Notes: generated by a model not told the origin, from the sequence alone. A DNA stretch of 42,753 nucleotides from Candidatus Zhuqueibacterota bacterium (GCA_963169875.1 CAUJEL010000082.1:1-42753), one strand, 5' to 3'. Shown: positions 17,701 through 25,597, counted from the stretch's first letter. A program made the numbers and translations.

Positions 17701-20700
17701 TCACTGCCCGGTATCCGGGTTGACAGAGCAGCATCCAGCAGGGTGGTAAATGTGATTGCGCCGTCCGTAAAGGTCAGATAGGTGGACCCGGCCTCCAGGA
17801 GCAGCATGGATTCACCGCTATTGAGCACATTCACCTGGAATCGATAAAAAGCGCCGCCGGAAATATAGGAGGGTTGCATGGAATTGGCCTGAACCGAGAG
17901 ACTGGCCGGCGTCTGAATGGTCAACGAGGCTGTTGGGGCCAGATTGGACAACCGCACCGGGCGGTTGCGATTCACTTCTTTCCCGGCGACGCGCACCTCG
18001 ACTTGCAGCACACTGTCAGCCGCGCCCATGCTCACACCTGTGAAAATCAGGCTGTCCGCAGTGCCCGCTTTTAATAGCCGGGTGCCACTGCCCACCAGAG
18101 CCGCCGGCATTTGCAGCGTATAATCGCTCTGCCAGATGCCATCCTTGAACAAACGGACATAGGTGCTGTCCGTATTGTCCAAATCGAGGAGAATGTCGCC
18201 GGCGTTGGCCTGACTGTTCAAATGCAGGGTGATATGCCAGGGGGTTGTGCCGTTTTGCGTCAGCGTATCGGGAACAACCGCGATAGCAGAGATATAGCCA
18301 TTGGCCGGATTCTGCAAAGTGACGGTTCCCTGGGCACTTGGCAAGGTCTTGGCGCTGTCCGGTTTGCCGCTGTTAAGATTGGCAAAATAGAGTGCGGCGT
18401 CGATGGTTTCGAGCCCCAGGGATTCTCCGGCCCGCCGCACGGCAAACCGCAGGGTATCACTTTGTCCGCTCTTGAGTATCGTGCCCCATTGCAGCAGCTT
18501 TGGCCGCGCCAGGATAAAACTGTCGCTATTGGCAAAGACCAGCATGGAGCGCAGGGTGTCCATTTCGACGGCGCTGCCGCCCTGATTGCTCACCAGCACA
18601 TCGATGTGCCAGTCGAAAGTCGTGTCGAGAGCGGTGACGGTGGGCTGAGAGGCGCGCACCTGGGCGATGCGGATGTCTTCGCTGGTTTGCACCTCGACGC
18701 TTCCAAAGGCATCGCTGGCCACCAGCCCTTCCAGCGTTTTGATGCGGCTGAAAATGGAATAGGTGCCCGCCTGCAGCGTTGTCGCAGAGACGCCATAGAG
18801 GACCGACCTGGTTTCGCCGCTCGACAGGCTGGTCGTGCCATCTGAAAATGCGGCCGGGGCCACCATGACAAACTGGTTGCTATAGTCTGTGCCCGCGCGG
18901 CGGAATTGAACGAATGTCTCCGATGGACTAAAGTCCATGGTGAGCGGGAATGATCCTGTGTTCTTGACATCCACACGCACCTGCCAGGGGGTTGTCTGCC
19001 CCTGGGTTACGGCTGGTTGTGATGGTTGAATCTCGACAATTTGCAGACTGCCCGCTTCAACGCTGTAAAACAAATCCGGCATGGCCGCCTGTGCAAATTT
19101 GGTGACCATGGTGTTGCTCTCCACATATTGAACAGTGGGATGAACAAATACATAGCCCTGTGGAGCAACTGTGGAGGATTGTAAATAATACTTCAGTTTT
19201 GCGGTTTGCAATGCCGTCAAAATGACCGGATTCGTGACGTCCTTTGTAACTCTGAATGAATCGGAGGCATCCGTCATGTTGTTGAGCAGAAACTGAAATG
19301 AGGTCGACTGGATAAGTGCATTGGCAAAATAGGCATCCGTGCCATTTTGAACTTCGACCTCAATGGCAATTTGTTGTTGCCCCTGCTGCACGGTATCCGC
19401 CAGGACGTCAATGCTTTTGATTAAAAGATTGGCCTCATTCTGGACAAACCAGCTATGGGTGGTTCCGCCGGGCAAGGCGCTGTCCACTACCAGGGTGGTC
19501 CCGCTGAATTTTCCGCTCATGGAGCCATCGATAACCGTGTTGATTCCCGCGGTGCTGCCCCCCAGAACGCGCACATAAAAAGTGAGCTGCTCGGTGCTGG
19601 GGCCTGCGGGCGTACGCGCAGGGATGGTTATGGCGGTAGAAGGTCCTGTAAAAGAGTAGCTGCCATTGCTGAATTTTAATTGCCCCACAACATCCGTGAG
19701 CGGTAACGTCCCCCAATTTTGAATCTCCATGACCACCGGGATATTGGACTGCCCGATACTGACCCTGGCGGCATCCGCGCGGATGCGGCTGATCAGGGCG
19801 GCGCTCACGTCTATCTGGCCGCTGGTATCCGCTATTTGCGGGGTGGTGTTCAAGGCGCGCACATATATCCGCTGCGCGCCAGGTGTGGCCAACTTGAAGA
19901 GATTGGCGGCATACACGCGCTGTGAAGCATTGACAAAGGTATCGTCCCCAGGCAGGGAAGCACTGGCATCGCTGCTGCTGAAATGGAGGGTGCCGCTAAA
20001 CGTATTGCTGTTGCCAAAATCATCATAAAATCGTACGGTGATATCGCCCGGAAATGTGCTGTTCAGGGGGATCGTCGCGGGGATTCCGCTCATCTGTATA
20101 TTCCCCAGCGGCCCGGCGGTGACGGAGATCACCGCGGTGGTATCGGCACAAACAACCACAGGACCGGAAAAGACTTCGCCGATCAGCCGGGCGCTCTCAA
20201 CCTTGACCAGTGTCTGAAAAGCTTGGCCAATGCCTCCGACCACGGTGATGGGCGTCAGAATCGGCGATTGCCCGTTGGGCGATACGCTTGCTCCGGTCAT
20301 GGCCCGGATAATTACCGTCCCATCGGCTGCATTCCCATAGGCATCCCGCGCGTCGTAAACTTGCAGCGGGAAACTGACGCCCGCAGCTTGCGAGGCATTC
20401 ACATTGAGAGCAAAAGACGTGACCATGCCGCTGGCGACTCTGACCGCATCGGTTTTTTGTGAAAACGACGCCGTTTGTACTGACAGGGTTTGATTGCCGG
20501 TGGTTTTGAAAACAAAAGCGTTTCCGCTGATTTTGTAACGCCCCTTGTCACTCACCTGAAAGTTATACGAAGCGGGCAATTGGGCGGCCGGATCAGAGCT
20601 GGCAAATGTCAGGAGTCCGGTATAATCTACTTTGGCATTCCCATAAAGATCTTGTACATCCACGATCATGGAATCGATGCCGCCCAAAGTTTGCCCGGCG

Positions 20701-22223
20701 GAGACCCATGACGGCAAGGGGCTCTTCAAGGTCAGATCGAGTCCACCGACGCTCCCCGGGGACACCGTAAAGGGATCTGTATCATCTGTAAAACCGGGGA
20801 CGGAACCGCGCAGGCGAACGCCGCTTTCGGTTTTAAAGAGCGTGACGCTCCCGGTTCCAACCCCATTCACAACTTGCACTTGTGAAAAGACCGGTGTGGT
20901 TCCGTCCGGCGCGGTGTGCGGCTGGCCATCATTAAAGGCGATATTCACCGTGCCGTTGGTCGAATTCCCCCCCGCATCCACAGCGCCGCTGACGGTGACC
21001 GTCGTGGCCACGCCCGCGGTCACAGCGGTGGGGATGGACAGGATAAAACTGCTGATGGCGCCCGGCGTGACCACGATATTGCCGGTTGAATTGCTCAGGG
21101 TTCCGTCTGAAACCCAAATCTTTTGCAGTCCGGCTGTTGACAGCCGGAAGGAGCTGGCGGAAAAGATGCGTTCGCCATTGATGAGCATCGCAGCAGCCGG
21201 CAAAGCGGCAAAGGGATCGCTGCTGGAGAAACTGACGGTTCCCGCATAGGCGGTGGCGACATTGCCGTACAGGTCGTTGGCGCGAACGGTGATATCGCTG
21301 CTGAAGGAGACGCCGGAGGCGATGGTTGCCGGTTCGCCGCTGAGGGTTAGTTTTCCGGCGCCGCCCGGCACCACGTTAAAGGCATTGCTGTTACGGCTGA
21401 AGAGGGTTGAACTGCCGCGCAGGACCACGCCGGTCTCCGCGGCGAACAGAATCTGATTGGCCTGACCCGCGCCATTGAACAGGCTCACGGAATTGAGTAC
21501 CGGCAGCGCGCCCGATGGCGAGGGACTGCCACCGCTCAACGCATTGATGGTTACCGTGCCCCCGGCGGGGTGCTGATAAACATCCTTTGCGTTGATAATT
21601 TTCAAGGCAAAGGAGACGCCTGCGGTCTGCACCGCTATGGTCTCGATGTCGAAGGTATTCGCCGGGCCGTCGATGTGATATGGATCAGACGTGCCACTTT
21701 CCATCAACTTGTAGGGCGGCGGAGGGGGAATGGTCGGCTGGCTGTCGTATATCTTTACCGTTACCCTGGCATCCAAATGTTGTGTTCGTGGATTGCGAAT
21801 CAGAGCCAGGATCAGGCCGACCGAGCTGCCGGCGGAAATGTCCATGCCATATCCGTCCCGGAGCAGGCGGATGGAATCGCTGAAAACCTGGACCTGACTG
21901 AAGCCCCCGCGCCACTGCGGCTGTGCTACCCCGCCGTTGGTGACGGCACCGAACGCCGCGATCACCGACCCCGAAGAAAAGCCAAATTCCGGCTTTCCGG
22001 TGATCAGGGAATCCGGGAACTCGATGACGATGGTTCCGGTTCTCGATATCGTGATAGAATTCGTAAATCGAATAAAATGAGTGGCCAATTGGCCGCTGGC
22101 GTAGGTCGAGAGGCTGTCTTTCGCCTGCGTAATCGCCCCGGCCGCTTTTTCCACACCAGCCAACCCCAGGAGCAGGCAGATAAAGGTCACATATGTATAT
22201 TTCTTATTCAACACACCATCCAT
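11481..22223 (-). CDS. Giant secreted repeat protein (3580 aa) with C-terminal sorting-like domain
   Basis: Not a named family. Residues 7-30 are a signal peptide (KKYTYVTFICLLLGLAGV). Residues 30-195 resemble the small exported protein encoded just upstream. Residues 196-805 hold three copies of a roughly 200-aa unit with two alternating Ig-like modules. Residues 806 to about 3470 hold about 20 diverged CARDB-like beta-sandwich repeats of 110-150 aa, each starting with a pattern like LQIVEIQPSQPAVTQGQTTP and then V.V.N.G. The last 104 residues carry YPNPF, FTLTGDLVYAWEF, ITWDGRNGRGDKVMNGVYL and KIAVIK, as in FlgD-like/type IX C-terminal sorting domains. There is no recognisable enzyme domain and very little Cys. 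I infer a cell-surface or extracellular adhesin/filament exported by a type IX-like route. The ATG at 22223 lies 12 nt after the upstream stop, without a strong ribosome-binding site. Confidence 0.88.
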   Translation of the reverse strand: MDGVLNKKYTYVTFICLLLGLAGVEKAAGAITQAKDSLSTYASGQLATHFIRFTNSITISRTGTIVIEFPDSLITGKPEFGFSSGSVIAAFGAVTNGGVAQPQWRGGFSQVQVFSDSIRLLRDGYGMDISAGSSVGLILALIRNPRTQHLDARVTVKIYDSQPTIPPPPPYKLMESGTSDPYHIDGPANTFDIETIAVQTAGVSFALKIINAKDVYQHPAGGTVTINALSGGSPSPSGALPVLNSVSLFNGAGQANQILFAAETGVVLRGSSTLFSRNSNAFNVVPGGAGKLTLSGEPATIASGVSFSSDITVRANDLYGNVATAYAGTVSFSSSDPFAALPAAAMLINGERIFSASSFRLSTAGLQKIWVSDGTLSNSTGNIVVTPGAISSFILSIPTAVTAGVATTVTVSGAVDAGGNSTNGTVNIAFNDGQPHTAPDGTTPVFSQVQVVNGVGTGSVTLFKTESGVRLRGSVPGFTDDTDPFTVSPGSVGGLDLTLKSPLPSWVSAGQTLGGIDSMIVDVQDLYGNAKVDYTGLLTFASSDPAAQLPASYNFQVSDKGRYKISGNAFVFKTTGNQTLSVQTASFSQKTDAVRVASGMVTSFALNVNASQAAGVSFPLQVYDARDAYGNAADGTVIIRAMTGASVSPNGQSPILTPITVVGGIGQAFQTLVKVESARLIGEVFSGPVVVCADTTAVISVTAGPLGNIQMSGIPATIPLNSTFPGDITVRFYDDFGNSNTFSGTLHFSSSDASASLPGDDTFVNASQRVYAANLFKLATPGAQRIYVRALNTTPQIADTSGQIDVSAALISRIRADAARVSIGQSNIPVVMEIQNWGTLPLTDVVGQLKFSNGSYSFTGPSTAITIPARTPAGPSTEQLTFYVRVLGGSTAGINTVIDGSMSGKFSGTTLVVDSALPGGTTHSWFVQNEANLLIKSIDVLADTVQQGQQQIAIEVEVQNGTDAYFANALIQSTSFQFLLNNMTDASDSFRVTKDVTNPVILTALQTAKLKYYLQSSTVAPQGYVFVHPTVQYVESNTMVTKFAQAAMPDLFYSVEAGSLQIVEIQPSQPAVTQGQTTPWQVRVDVKNTGSFPLTMDFSPSETFVQFRRAGTDYSNQFVMVAPAAFSDGTTSLSSGETRSVLYGVSATTLQAGTYSIFSRIKTLEGLVASDAFGSVEVQTSEDIRIAQVRASQPTVTALDTTFDWHIDVLVSNQGGSAVEMDTLRSMLVFANSDSFILARPKLLQWGTILKSGQSDTLRFAVRRAGESLGLETIDAALYFANLNSGKPDSAKTLPSAQGTVTLQNPANGYISAIAVVPDTLTQNGTTPWHITLHLNSQANAGDILLDLDNTDSTYVRLFKDGIWQSDYTLQMPAALVGSGTRLLKAGTADSLIFTGVSMGAADSVLQVEVRVAGKEVNRNRPVRLSNLAPTASLTIQTPASLSVQANSMQPSYISGGAFYRFQVNVLNSGESMLLLEAGSTYLTFTDGAITFTTLLDAALSTRIPGSDSQTLYFNAQSLPIDFRTGRYTPELHLVGAQNGDPFEQIINLTNNMVTVGDPREVMITALRSLAATATIGQTKPWFIELDVTNNGSATMFLDSTQISFLLGSQDVSALFQVSNPDTFINGSRYLRGAASSTIRYGVNGISPGMLPGQVTIAGHIWLTDSTQTFRKVDEQTNEGNSGYVLVQSPAELQLADLSSSQSTVSRGQNVPWHIRARVSNSGGSQMTLDLAQTQLRFSNGDAFYTIQPPLAFLGSNTLLLDAGHSDSLQWSVLSVSAEPAVLGPFQIDVRIQTTENNTARVLLVDSGDLGKTVNVLVQDSAKVRIDSVRAVLPQKSFANTGQEFYLQAKVTNPGEGDWARRVRIGWRGDGFVLFPNGQEVQIDSIRAASSKWTEPGLLVKAGNVANVFDNLTVHIISSEAHNTGQSATQLPGVSAQDTTAILAIQQPGILQIVQVSTSKDTIPSGSVKPWYIYVDVANSGQGVLLLEPPAASDITLRPGFAVAAPVLSAEERRLTFGVAKRLTYEVTVSGAGSGIMPVTARLRAADGNDPSRIINPQTGQDEIFISTSARVQIAQTNVDGKAYNVDDQGIVHVNTRQRLNVQVRVENNGGQVLDSVYVRLRGTRSTILGTNPQVINDLGVSDTDYFRLITFQVQADTLENLMGETLTADIPRAVGEDGSIAKASLSPDSTVMLKIYRPAELRLINTHANTPNPDRTVSYQQTFPVDVYVKNLGTEAIDSVKVHLVSEPGNRIRFTKNDLVMPARLASGDTGLVTFTAMAETLPGLVNIGSEIRSSKGVNAGTPAPVNRVGQDSSTSVTVEAAANLRIVSVAAPANVTAGDNQNDWRIYVKVINDGAADLKFENISPANITFSVQGNVDTYYQVNAPAKLVSADGLILAGGRQDSLLFIVTQVGKIAGDAEVRVNLQASDQNKAPGASNLMTATGKTTMTVNSYSWVRINLTSVVAKNYDNLGRALVNRGRLAEIKVEAETSEITGVDSVRIELSCAGASSIIQPVLVIGHIGKGSRDSVKFQVVTDDSWEALLRERTETWTARILSAKAEGSQLPAEVREPARPTDAIALMRIQNPAKVDVQLMRESGQDSILTAGQFFTVHVKLLNLGTAALSSGKFTLQLPAGKNYALADGDMERAFSIPMGQTSVMDTLHLLAPNNDSFSDAIGVQITQIPQDENEKQAAAAEKMQTSLVFTTLRSGLTLDFIIDSPKGARDGEVSTGQQLTLRAVVHATSNIENKSVRIVLPSDPVFSLLSSETQPILTNPDTVYWRIQMPETGTDIPRIFMAEAKGLSADGWQTIQKNVTINKIVERASLYLDFLIVSDPVDGVMENGQANFSTDQLATLKTLVTNQGAAKVNGRGKVTLHLQRSGLRLNAGDSVQTFTIGSDISWAVRASNTTILDSRAIYAEITEAPQDTNTNIPANIGKGASYLNVRTEPRGVVQLKNFYISSPTGATDRTVSAGQSFDITATITSTNVKEMMAEIGFTGGFQTNNPAVSVPAGPNQVVKWNMIAPAEPAANNAISLTVSAKDYRSGTPIVPNSSSNITVTTQPRTKFNFSARISAPAGLTNMISSKSDFQLTLYINHQSDTALPNPADVPRVQLFVPSSFITEGETLVKSGLDSLVWNLRAPAASQDTLFDIWFSVLDLPKDANSGLSAVTDFSRISYPIYVVQRARVEMRAQINEQPPEVVVPISIGNEFDLSSTLQNLGTADYYGTYQMQLRLPPGYTTRNDKSVTTDAKQWTWRIKAPENVSPDADTLVVKLTRPPKDLLSGTDADIVADSAMVLVQPQSGFMVIKSFAVKPASVTLRGGKAIPLLGVSLQNKDESVGTKSLLDTVRVKIKNRSGAAVAARSVISRIAAVEHDQPTRVIAENTSPGNSPEVVLHFTSATPDTIRAADEYKFDLIVDIAAAAQISDFTVSIDSSSAIIARDAIYHSRLGIMDSTLAPVQYLGYNSGTLVIVEDALEESFCNYPNPFGTSSRPVTKFVYYLQEAGDFQLKIFTLTGDLVYAWEFTKAAHPRQTSAGVHQDDITWDGRNGRGDKVMNGVYLAYLKTEDGKVAVTKIAVIK
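11796..19808 (-). repeat. About 20 tandem CARDB-like protein repeats
   Basis: Residues 806 to about 3476 of the giant protein. Repeats start with a hydrophobic strand plus a Pro/Thr/Gly stretch and W.(I/V).V.V.N.G. Examples are LQIVEIQPSQPAVTQGQTTP, IRIAQVRASQPTVTALDTTF, LQLADLSSSQSTVSRGQNVP and LQIVQVSTSKDTIPSGSVKP. They have diverged strongly at the DNA level, so this is an old expansion rather than a recent one. Confidence 0.75.
19809..21638 (-). repeat. Three tandem two-module Ig-like repeats
   Basis: Residues 196-805 of the giant protein alternate module A (residues about 200-285, 388-490, 600-700; ...GVSF.L.....D.YGN...GTV.I) with module B (286-387, 491-599, 700-805; D.YGN....Y.GT..FSSSD....LPA). 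The SSSDP/ASSDP/SSSDA cores lie about 210 residues apart. This is clearly a triplicated block, distinct from the CARDB-like repeats after it. Confidence 0.8.
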
Positions 22224-22235
22224 AGAGGATTCAGA

Positions 22236-22697
22236 TTATCGTTCAGAAAAGGCGGATAGCGACATTTGCGCCGTAAAAGATTTTGTCTGCAGACTATCCT
22301 GCACTATAAATGAAAAGGTATATTCTCTTTCAATGTCCTGCGGCAAACCGACCGTGGCGATGGCGACATCGACCGGTTGCGGCTCTATCCAGTTGCTGCC
22401 GACGCCCAGACGTCGCACCTGGAGCGTATCTCCATTGCTCTCCACGGACAATCCGCCATTGAGGGAGAAGGACGCTGCCATCTGGACCTGGGTCAGGTCG
22501 AACTCGGGTGGCATCATGACCGCCATCCGCCATTGTGTGGTCACCGGGGCCGGCAATTGCAGTTGAAACCGCAGTACGGTTGCAGAACCGGGCAGCAGGG
22601 GCGCCGCAGCAACCGACACCAGCTCCTGCGCCCTGGTGCCGAGGGGTGTGCCCAGCGCGAAGAGGAAAAACAATATTCTTATTTTTTTCAAAGCCAT
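22236..22697 (-). CDS. Small exported protein related to the N-terminus of the giant protein
   Basis: An unrecognised 153-aa protein with a signal peptide (MALKKIRILFFLFALGTPLGTRAQ, residues 1-24) and a single beta-rich domain. The pattern of a pPxFxL strand, SLNGGLSV, a one-residue-alternating strand and a final YTFSFIVQDSLQTK matches the layout of residues 40-165 of the giant protein encoded 12 nt downstream. I infer a shared domain. I chose the ATG at 22697 over an in-frame upstream ATG at 22727 because GGAG lies 5 nt before it and the signal peptide then starts properly. It opens the gene group that includes the giant and PorV-like proteins. A chaperone, anchor or subunit for the giant protein is possible but unproven. 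Confidence 0.75.
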   Translation of the reverse strand: MALKKIRILFFLFALGTPLGTRAQELVSVAAAPLLPGSATVLRFQLQLPAPVTTQWRMAVMMPPEFDLTQVQMAASFSLNGGLSVESNGDTLQVRRLGVGSNWIEPQPVDVAIATVGLPQDIEREYTFSFIVQDSLQTKSFTAQMSLSAFSER

Positions 22698-22995
22698 CCG
22701 TACTCCAAAGCGATTTGATGCCCGCAAAGACGTAAAATATGTTTCATCCCATGATACCCTGTCCTGGTTCGAAACACATCGGGCGAAATCCGGGCATATT
22801 TCAGCCTGATTTTTTGCCGCTCTGCCAAAGCTGCAAACTTTATACCATTAATACATTTAGATGCATTCGTGCAGTATGAATTTCTGAATTACCGGCTGTT
22901 TAGTCTCTCTGCGTCAATTTCTGGTCGCGCTGCCTTGTCATTGTGTGTTCTGGTGATGAGGCGCCTCTACGAGGGAATAGAAGGAAGATCTGCAA
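22698..22995 (-). other. 298-nt non-coding stretch upstream of the secretion operon
   Basis: The longest gap in the window. It holds a 10-bp perfect palindrome GAGGCGCCTC (22962-22971), an A/T-rich middle and a possible extended -10 promoter (22839-22847), leaving a leader of about 135 nt. I do not recognise a riboswitch or a strong terminator in it. Confidence 0.5.
22839..22847 (-). promoter_or_regulatory. Possible extended -10 promoter of the secretion/partner-switch operon
   Basis: The minus strand reads TGGTATAAA, i.e. TG-n-TATAAA, a good extended -10. No convincing -35 lies 17 nt upstream. It would give a start near 22832 for the small exported protein, the giant protein, the PorV-like protein and the kinase/phosphatase. 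Confidence 0.4.
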
Positions 22996-24132
22996 TCATT
23001 TTAAAATGGCCCGCAATAAAATTAAAAACCCGCGGCCGTCATTTTCCAGTAATTTAAGATTTTTTTGCGCTTTTTTAAATCCCGGATTGATGCGAACAGC
23101 TTCGCGATAGGCTTCCAGCGCCCGGGCAAAATCATGCCAGCCGCGCAGCAAATAGGCGGTGCCCAGGCTATGCTGCAGATCCGCATATTCCGGATGCTGG
23201 TTGATGGCCTTGTCCAGCGTTTTTATGTAATTATCCAGGACGCGGTGATTTCGATCCAGGTCGGAAAACATGAATTTCAGATAGAATTCGCTGTCGGCCA
23301 CAAGACTCTTGTGGTTGGAAGGTGCCGGTTCGATCGTTTTTTCTATTTCCCGGATGCCCTCCTCCAGCCGTTCCCGGGTATCCAAACATTCAATCCCCGT
23401 TTCGATGTGCTGCTTTTTCTCTTCTGAAACCTGGCTCAGCGCATAGAGCAGGTGCTGTTTACTCTCACGTAATCGTTCGATGGGCGGTGGCAGCTCCGAG
23501 TGGGTCGGGTATTGCAAGGCCGATTCCGCCAATACCAGGCCCAAGAACAGATGGGCGCGCAGATAATCGGGATGCAGGGCAATGGCATTCTCGCAGCACT
23601 TTATGCTTTGCAGGGGATCATTGATCTTGCGGTACACTTCAGCCAAAAGCAGATGAATATCAGGATAACCGGGGGCGCTGTGTATGGCTTGCTGCAGTTG
23701 ATACAGTGCCTGGTCCGTATCCCCAAACCGGAAATAGGCCTGGCCGAGATAAAAATGCACATTTGCATAATCAGGTGATTCGGCCAGCAAGGTGGTAAAG
23801 GCATCGATCGCCTCATTGAAAAAGCCCTTCTCCAAAAAGAGGGTCCCCAGCTTGAACAGGGAATCCGGGTTTTTACCGCTGACCACCTTTTCGATCACAT
23901 GAAAAAGCAAATCCAGGTCACTTACTACAAAATCATGGTACTGTTTGACTTCCGTTTCCCGGTTAGCTTCCTCCAGGCTGTCATCAAGCAGCCATTCCCG
24001 CACATCCACAAGTTGATTGTTGTCGGAAATGCTCGTGCGTACTTTATTTTCTTCCTCAACAAAAGCTGTCTGTATCTGTAACTTTCTTTTGCCCGCACGA
24101 AGCGCATGGTTGAAACTAATTTCTCGACTCAT
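22996..24132 (-). CDS. TPR-repeat protein of unknown function
   Basis: A soluble-looking 378-aa protein without signal peptide or membrane segment. TPRs cover about 88-205 (SLFKLGTLFLEKGFFNEAID, VHFYLGQAYFRFGDTDQALY, IHLLLAEVYRKI...) and again about 300-368 (LQHSLGTAYLLRGWHDFARA). A charged Glu/Lys-rich helical region (225-285) separates them. The ATG at 24132 follows directly on the TGA of the FmdB-like gene with no gap, so translation is probably coupled. I cannot assign a pathway. It ends the rsmD-to-TPR gene string before the 298-nt gap. Confidence 0.85.
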   Translation of the reverse strand: MSREISFNHALRAGKRKLQIQTAFVEEENKVRTSISDNNQLVDVREWLLDDSLEEANRETEVKQYHDFVVSDLDLLFHVIEKVVSGKNPDSLFKLGTLFLEKGFFNEAIDAFTTLLAESPDYANVHFYLGQAYFRFGDTDQALYQLQQAIHSAPGYPDIHLLLAEVYRKINDPLQSIKCCENAIALHPDYLRAHLFLGLVLAESALQYPTHSELPPPIERLRESKQHLLYALSQVSEEKKQHIETGIECLDTRERLEEGIREIEKTIEPAPSNHKSLVADSEFYLKFMFSDLDRNHRVLDNYIKTLDKAINQHPEYADLQHSLGTAYLLRGWHDFARALEAYREAVRINPGFKKAQKNLKLLENDGRGFLILLRAILK

Positions 24133-24375
24133 TCAATCCTTCTTCTCTTTGGGTTTTTCATTGGTGCTGTTATTTGTGGAAGAAGTATGGTTCTTTTTAT
24201 AATCTGTGATGTAAAAACCAGATCCTTTGAAAATGAGTCCTGAACCACCCGTCAAAATACGTTCCACAGTTGCTTCGTGGCAGACGGGACAAACCTTTAT
24301 TGACTCGGCTGTTATACTCTGAAAAACCTCAAATGTATGCTTACAGCCAGTACAACGATACTCATAAGTGGGCAT
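24133..24375 (-). CDS. FmdB-family zinc-ribbon protein
   Basis: A small (80 aa) putative regulatory zinc ribbon. It starts with the family signature MPTYEYRCTGC. Zinc ligands are C8/C11 and C29/C32 (CTGC, CPVC), followed by GGSGLIFKGSGFYITDYK, also typical. The tail (62-80) is Lys/Thr/Asn-rich and disordered. The ATG at 24375 has AGGA 8 nt upstream. It lies 12 nt after the aminotransferase stop, and its own stop abuts the TPR gene. The family function is unknown. Confidence 0.92.
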   Translation of the reverse strand: MPTYEYRCTGCKHTFEVFQSITAESIKVCPVCHEATVERILTGGSGLIFKGSGFYITDYKKNHTSSTNNSTNEKPKEKKD

Positions 24376-24387
24376 TGCTACATCCTT

Positions 24388-25578
24388 TTACTGTAAAGAT
24401 AACAATCCGTTTTCAATACGATCCAATGCCCGCTTTAGTTCTTCCATGGAGGTGGCATACGACAAACGGACATGGGTGTCCATGCCAAATGCCACCCCGG
24501 GAACAATGGCCACGCCATATGACTCCAGCAGGTATTGGCACAGAGAAGTGGAATCCGATATCCGCCGGCCGTCCTTTTCTACACCATAATAAGCCGAAAC
24601 ATCCGGGAAGGCATAAAAAGCCCCTTCCGGCAGGAGACATTGCACCTTGGGAACCGCCGTCAGGCGCTGGTATACGTAATCTCTTCGCGATAAAAAAGCC
24701 TGATGCATGTCGCGAATAAAATCCTTGGGGCCCTGCATGGCTGCCAGTGCCGCTTTTTGAGAGATGGACGTCGGATTGGAGGTGGTGTGTCCCTGGTATT
24801 TTTTCACCGCTTGCGCAATGGGCTCCGGCGCGGCCAGATAGCCTATACGCCATCCTGTCATCGCATAACTCTTGGATACGCCATTAACCAATAGCAACTG
24901 CTCGCGTATTTCAGGAAATTGCGTCAAACTGGTAAATCCTTCTTCCGTAAAGACAATCTTGTCATAGATTTCATCCGCGAGCACATAGATACCACTGCGG
25001 GCAATGACTTGCACCAGTTCCGCCAATTCACGACGGCTGTAAACAGCGCCGGAAGGATTGCTGGGACTATTGAGGATGAGCAACCGGGTTTTTGCCGTGA
25101 CCGCGGCTTCCAATTCGGCCACGGTGATCTTCAAGTGGCGGCGGTTGGCCGGATCGATAATCCGCATACGGGCATCCGCCAATTGAATCATTTCCGGATA
25201 ACTCACCCAATAGGGACTGGGGAGAATCACTTCGTCGCCCGGATCGCACACCGCGAGGATGGCCTGAAAAACAGCGTACTTGGCGCCACAACTGACCACA
25301 ATCTCATTAGGCTTGTAGTGCACCCTGTATTCTTCCAACAGCCATCTGCTGATGGCCTCGCGGAGCTCGACACTACCTTCCGCCGGGGTGTATTTGGTGT
25401 AACCCTGTTCGATGGCCGCAATGGCGGCTTGCTTGATATGATCCGGCGTATCAAAATCGGGTTCTCCCGCGCCCAGGGCGACGACGTCCACGCCTTCGCG
25501 GCGCAACCGCGCCAATGTGCTGTTAAGAGCCACTGTTTGCGATTCGCTCATGCGTATCATACGTTGAGAAAGGGGCAT
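24388..25578 (-). CDS. Aspartate-type aminotransferase (class I, PLP-dependent)
   Basis: A 396-aa fold-type I aminotransferase of the thermophile-type aspartate aminotransferase group. It transfers an amino group between aspartate (and possibly other amino acids) and 2-oxoglutarate. GAGEPDFDTPDHI lies near residue 36, W124 in SPYWVSYP stacks on PLP, and NSPSNPSG (170-177) and ADEIYDKIV (201-209) bind cofactor and phosphate. Lys236 in VNGVSKSYAMTGWRIGY forms the Schiff base, and the Arg in VRLSYATS near the C-terminus is the usual carboxylate ligand. The ATG at 25578 has GGAG 7 nt upstream and is 19 nt after the pta stop. Substrate range beyond aspartate cannot be read from sequence. Confidence 0.93.
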   Translation of the reverse strand: MPLSQRMIRMSESQTVALNSTLARLRREGVDVVALGAGEPDFDTPDHIKQAAIAAIEQGYTKYTPAEGSVELREAISRWLLEEYRVHYKPNEIVVSCGAKYAVFQAILAVCDPGDEVILPSPYWVSYPEMIQLADARMRIIDPANRRHLKITVAELEAAVTAKTRLLILNSPSNPSGAVYSRRELAELVQVIARSGIYVLADEIYDKIVFTEEGFTSLTQFPEIREQLLLVNGVSKSYAMTGWRIGYLAAPEPIAQAVKKYQGHTTSNPTSISQKAALAAMQGPKDFIRDMHQAFLSRRDYVYQRLTAVPKVQCLLPEGAFYAFPDVSAYYGVEKDGRRISDSTSLCQYLLESYGVAIVPGVAFGMDTHVRLSYATSMEELKRALDRIENGLLSLQ

Positions 25579-25597
25579 TACTGACTCCGTATAATTT

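Noticed and set aside
22956-22980. Palindrome GAGGCGCCTC as a terminator
   Set aside because: It has no loop and no T-run on either side, so it is not a normal intrinsic terminator; noted only as part of the gap.
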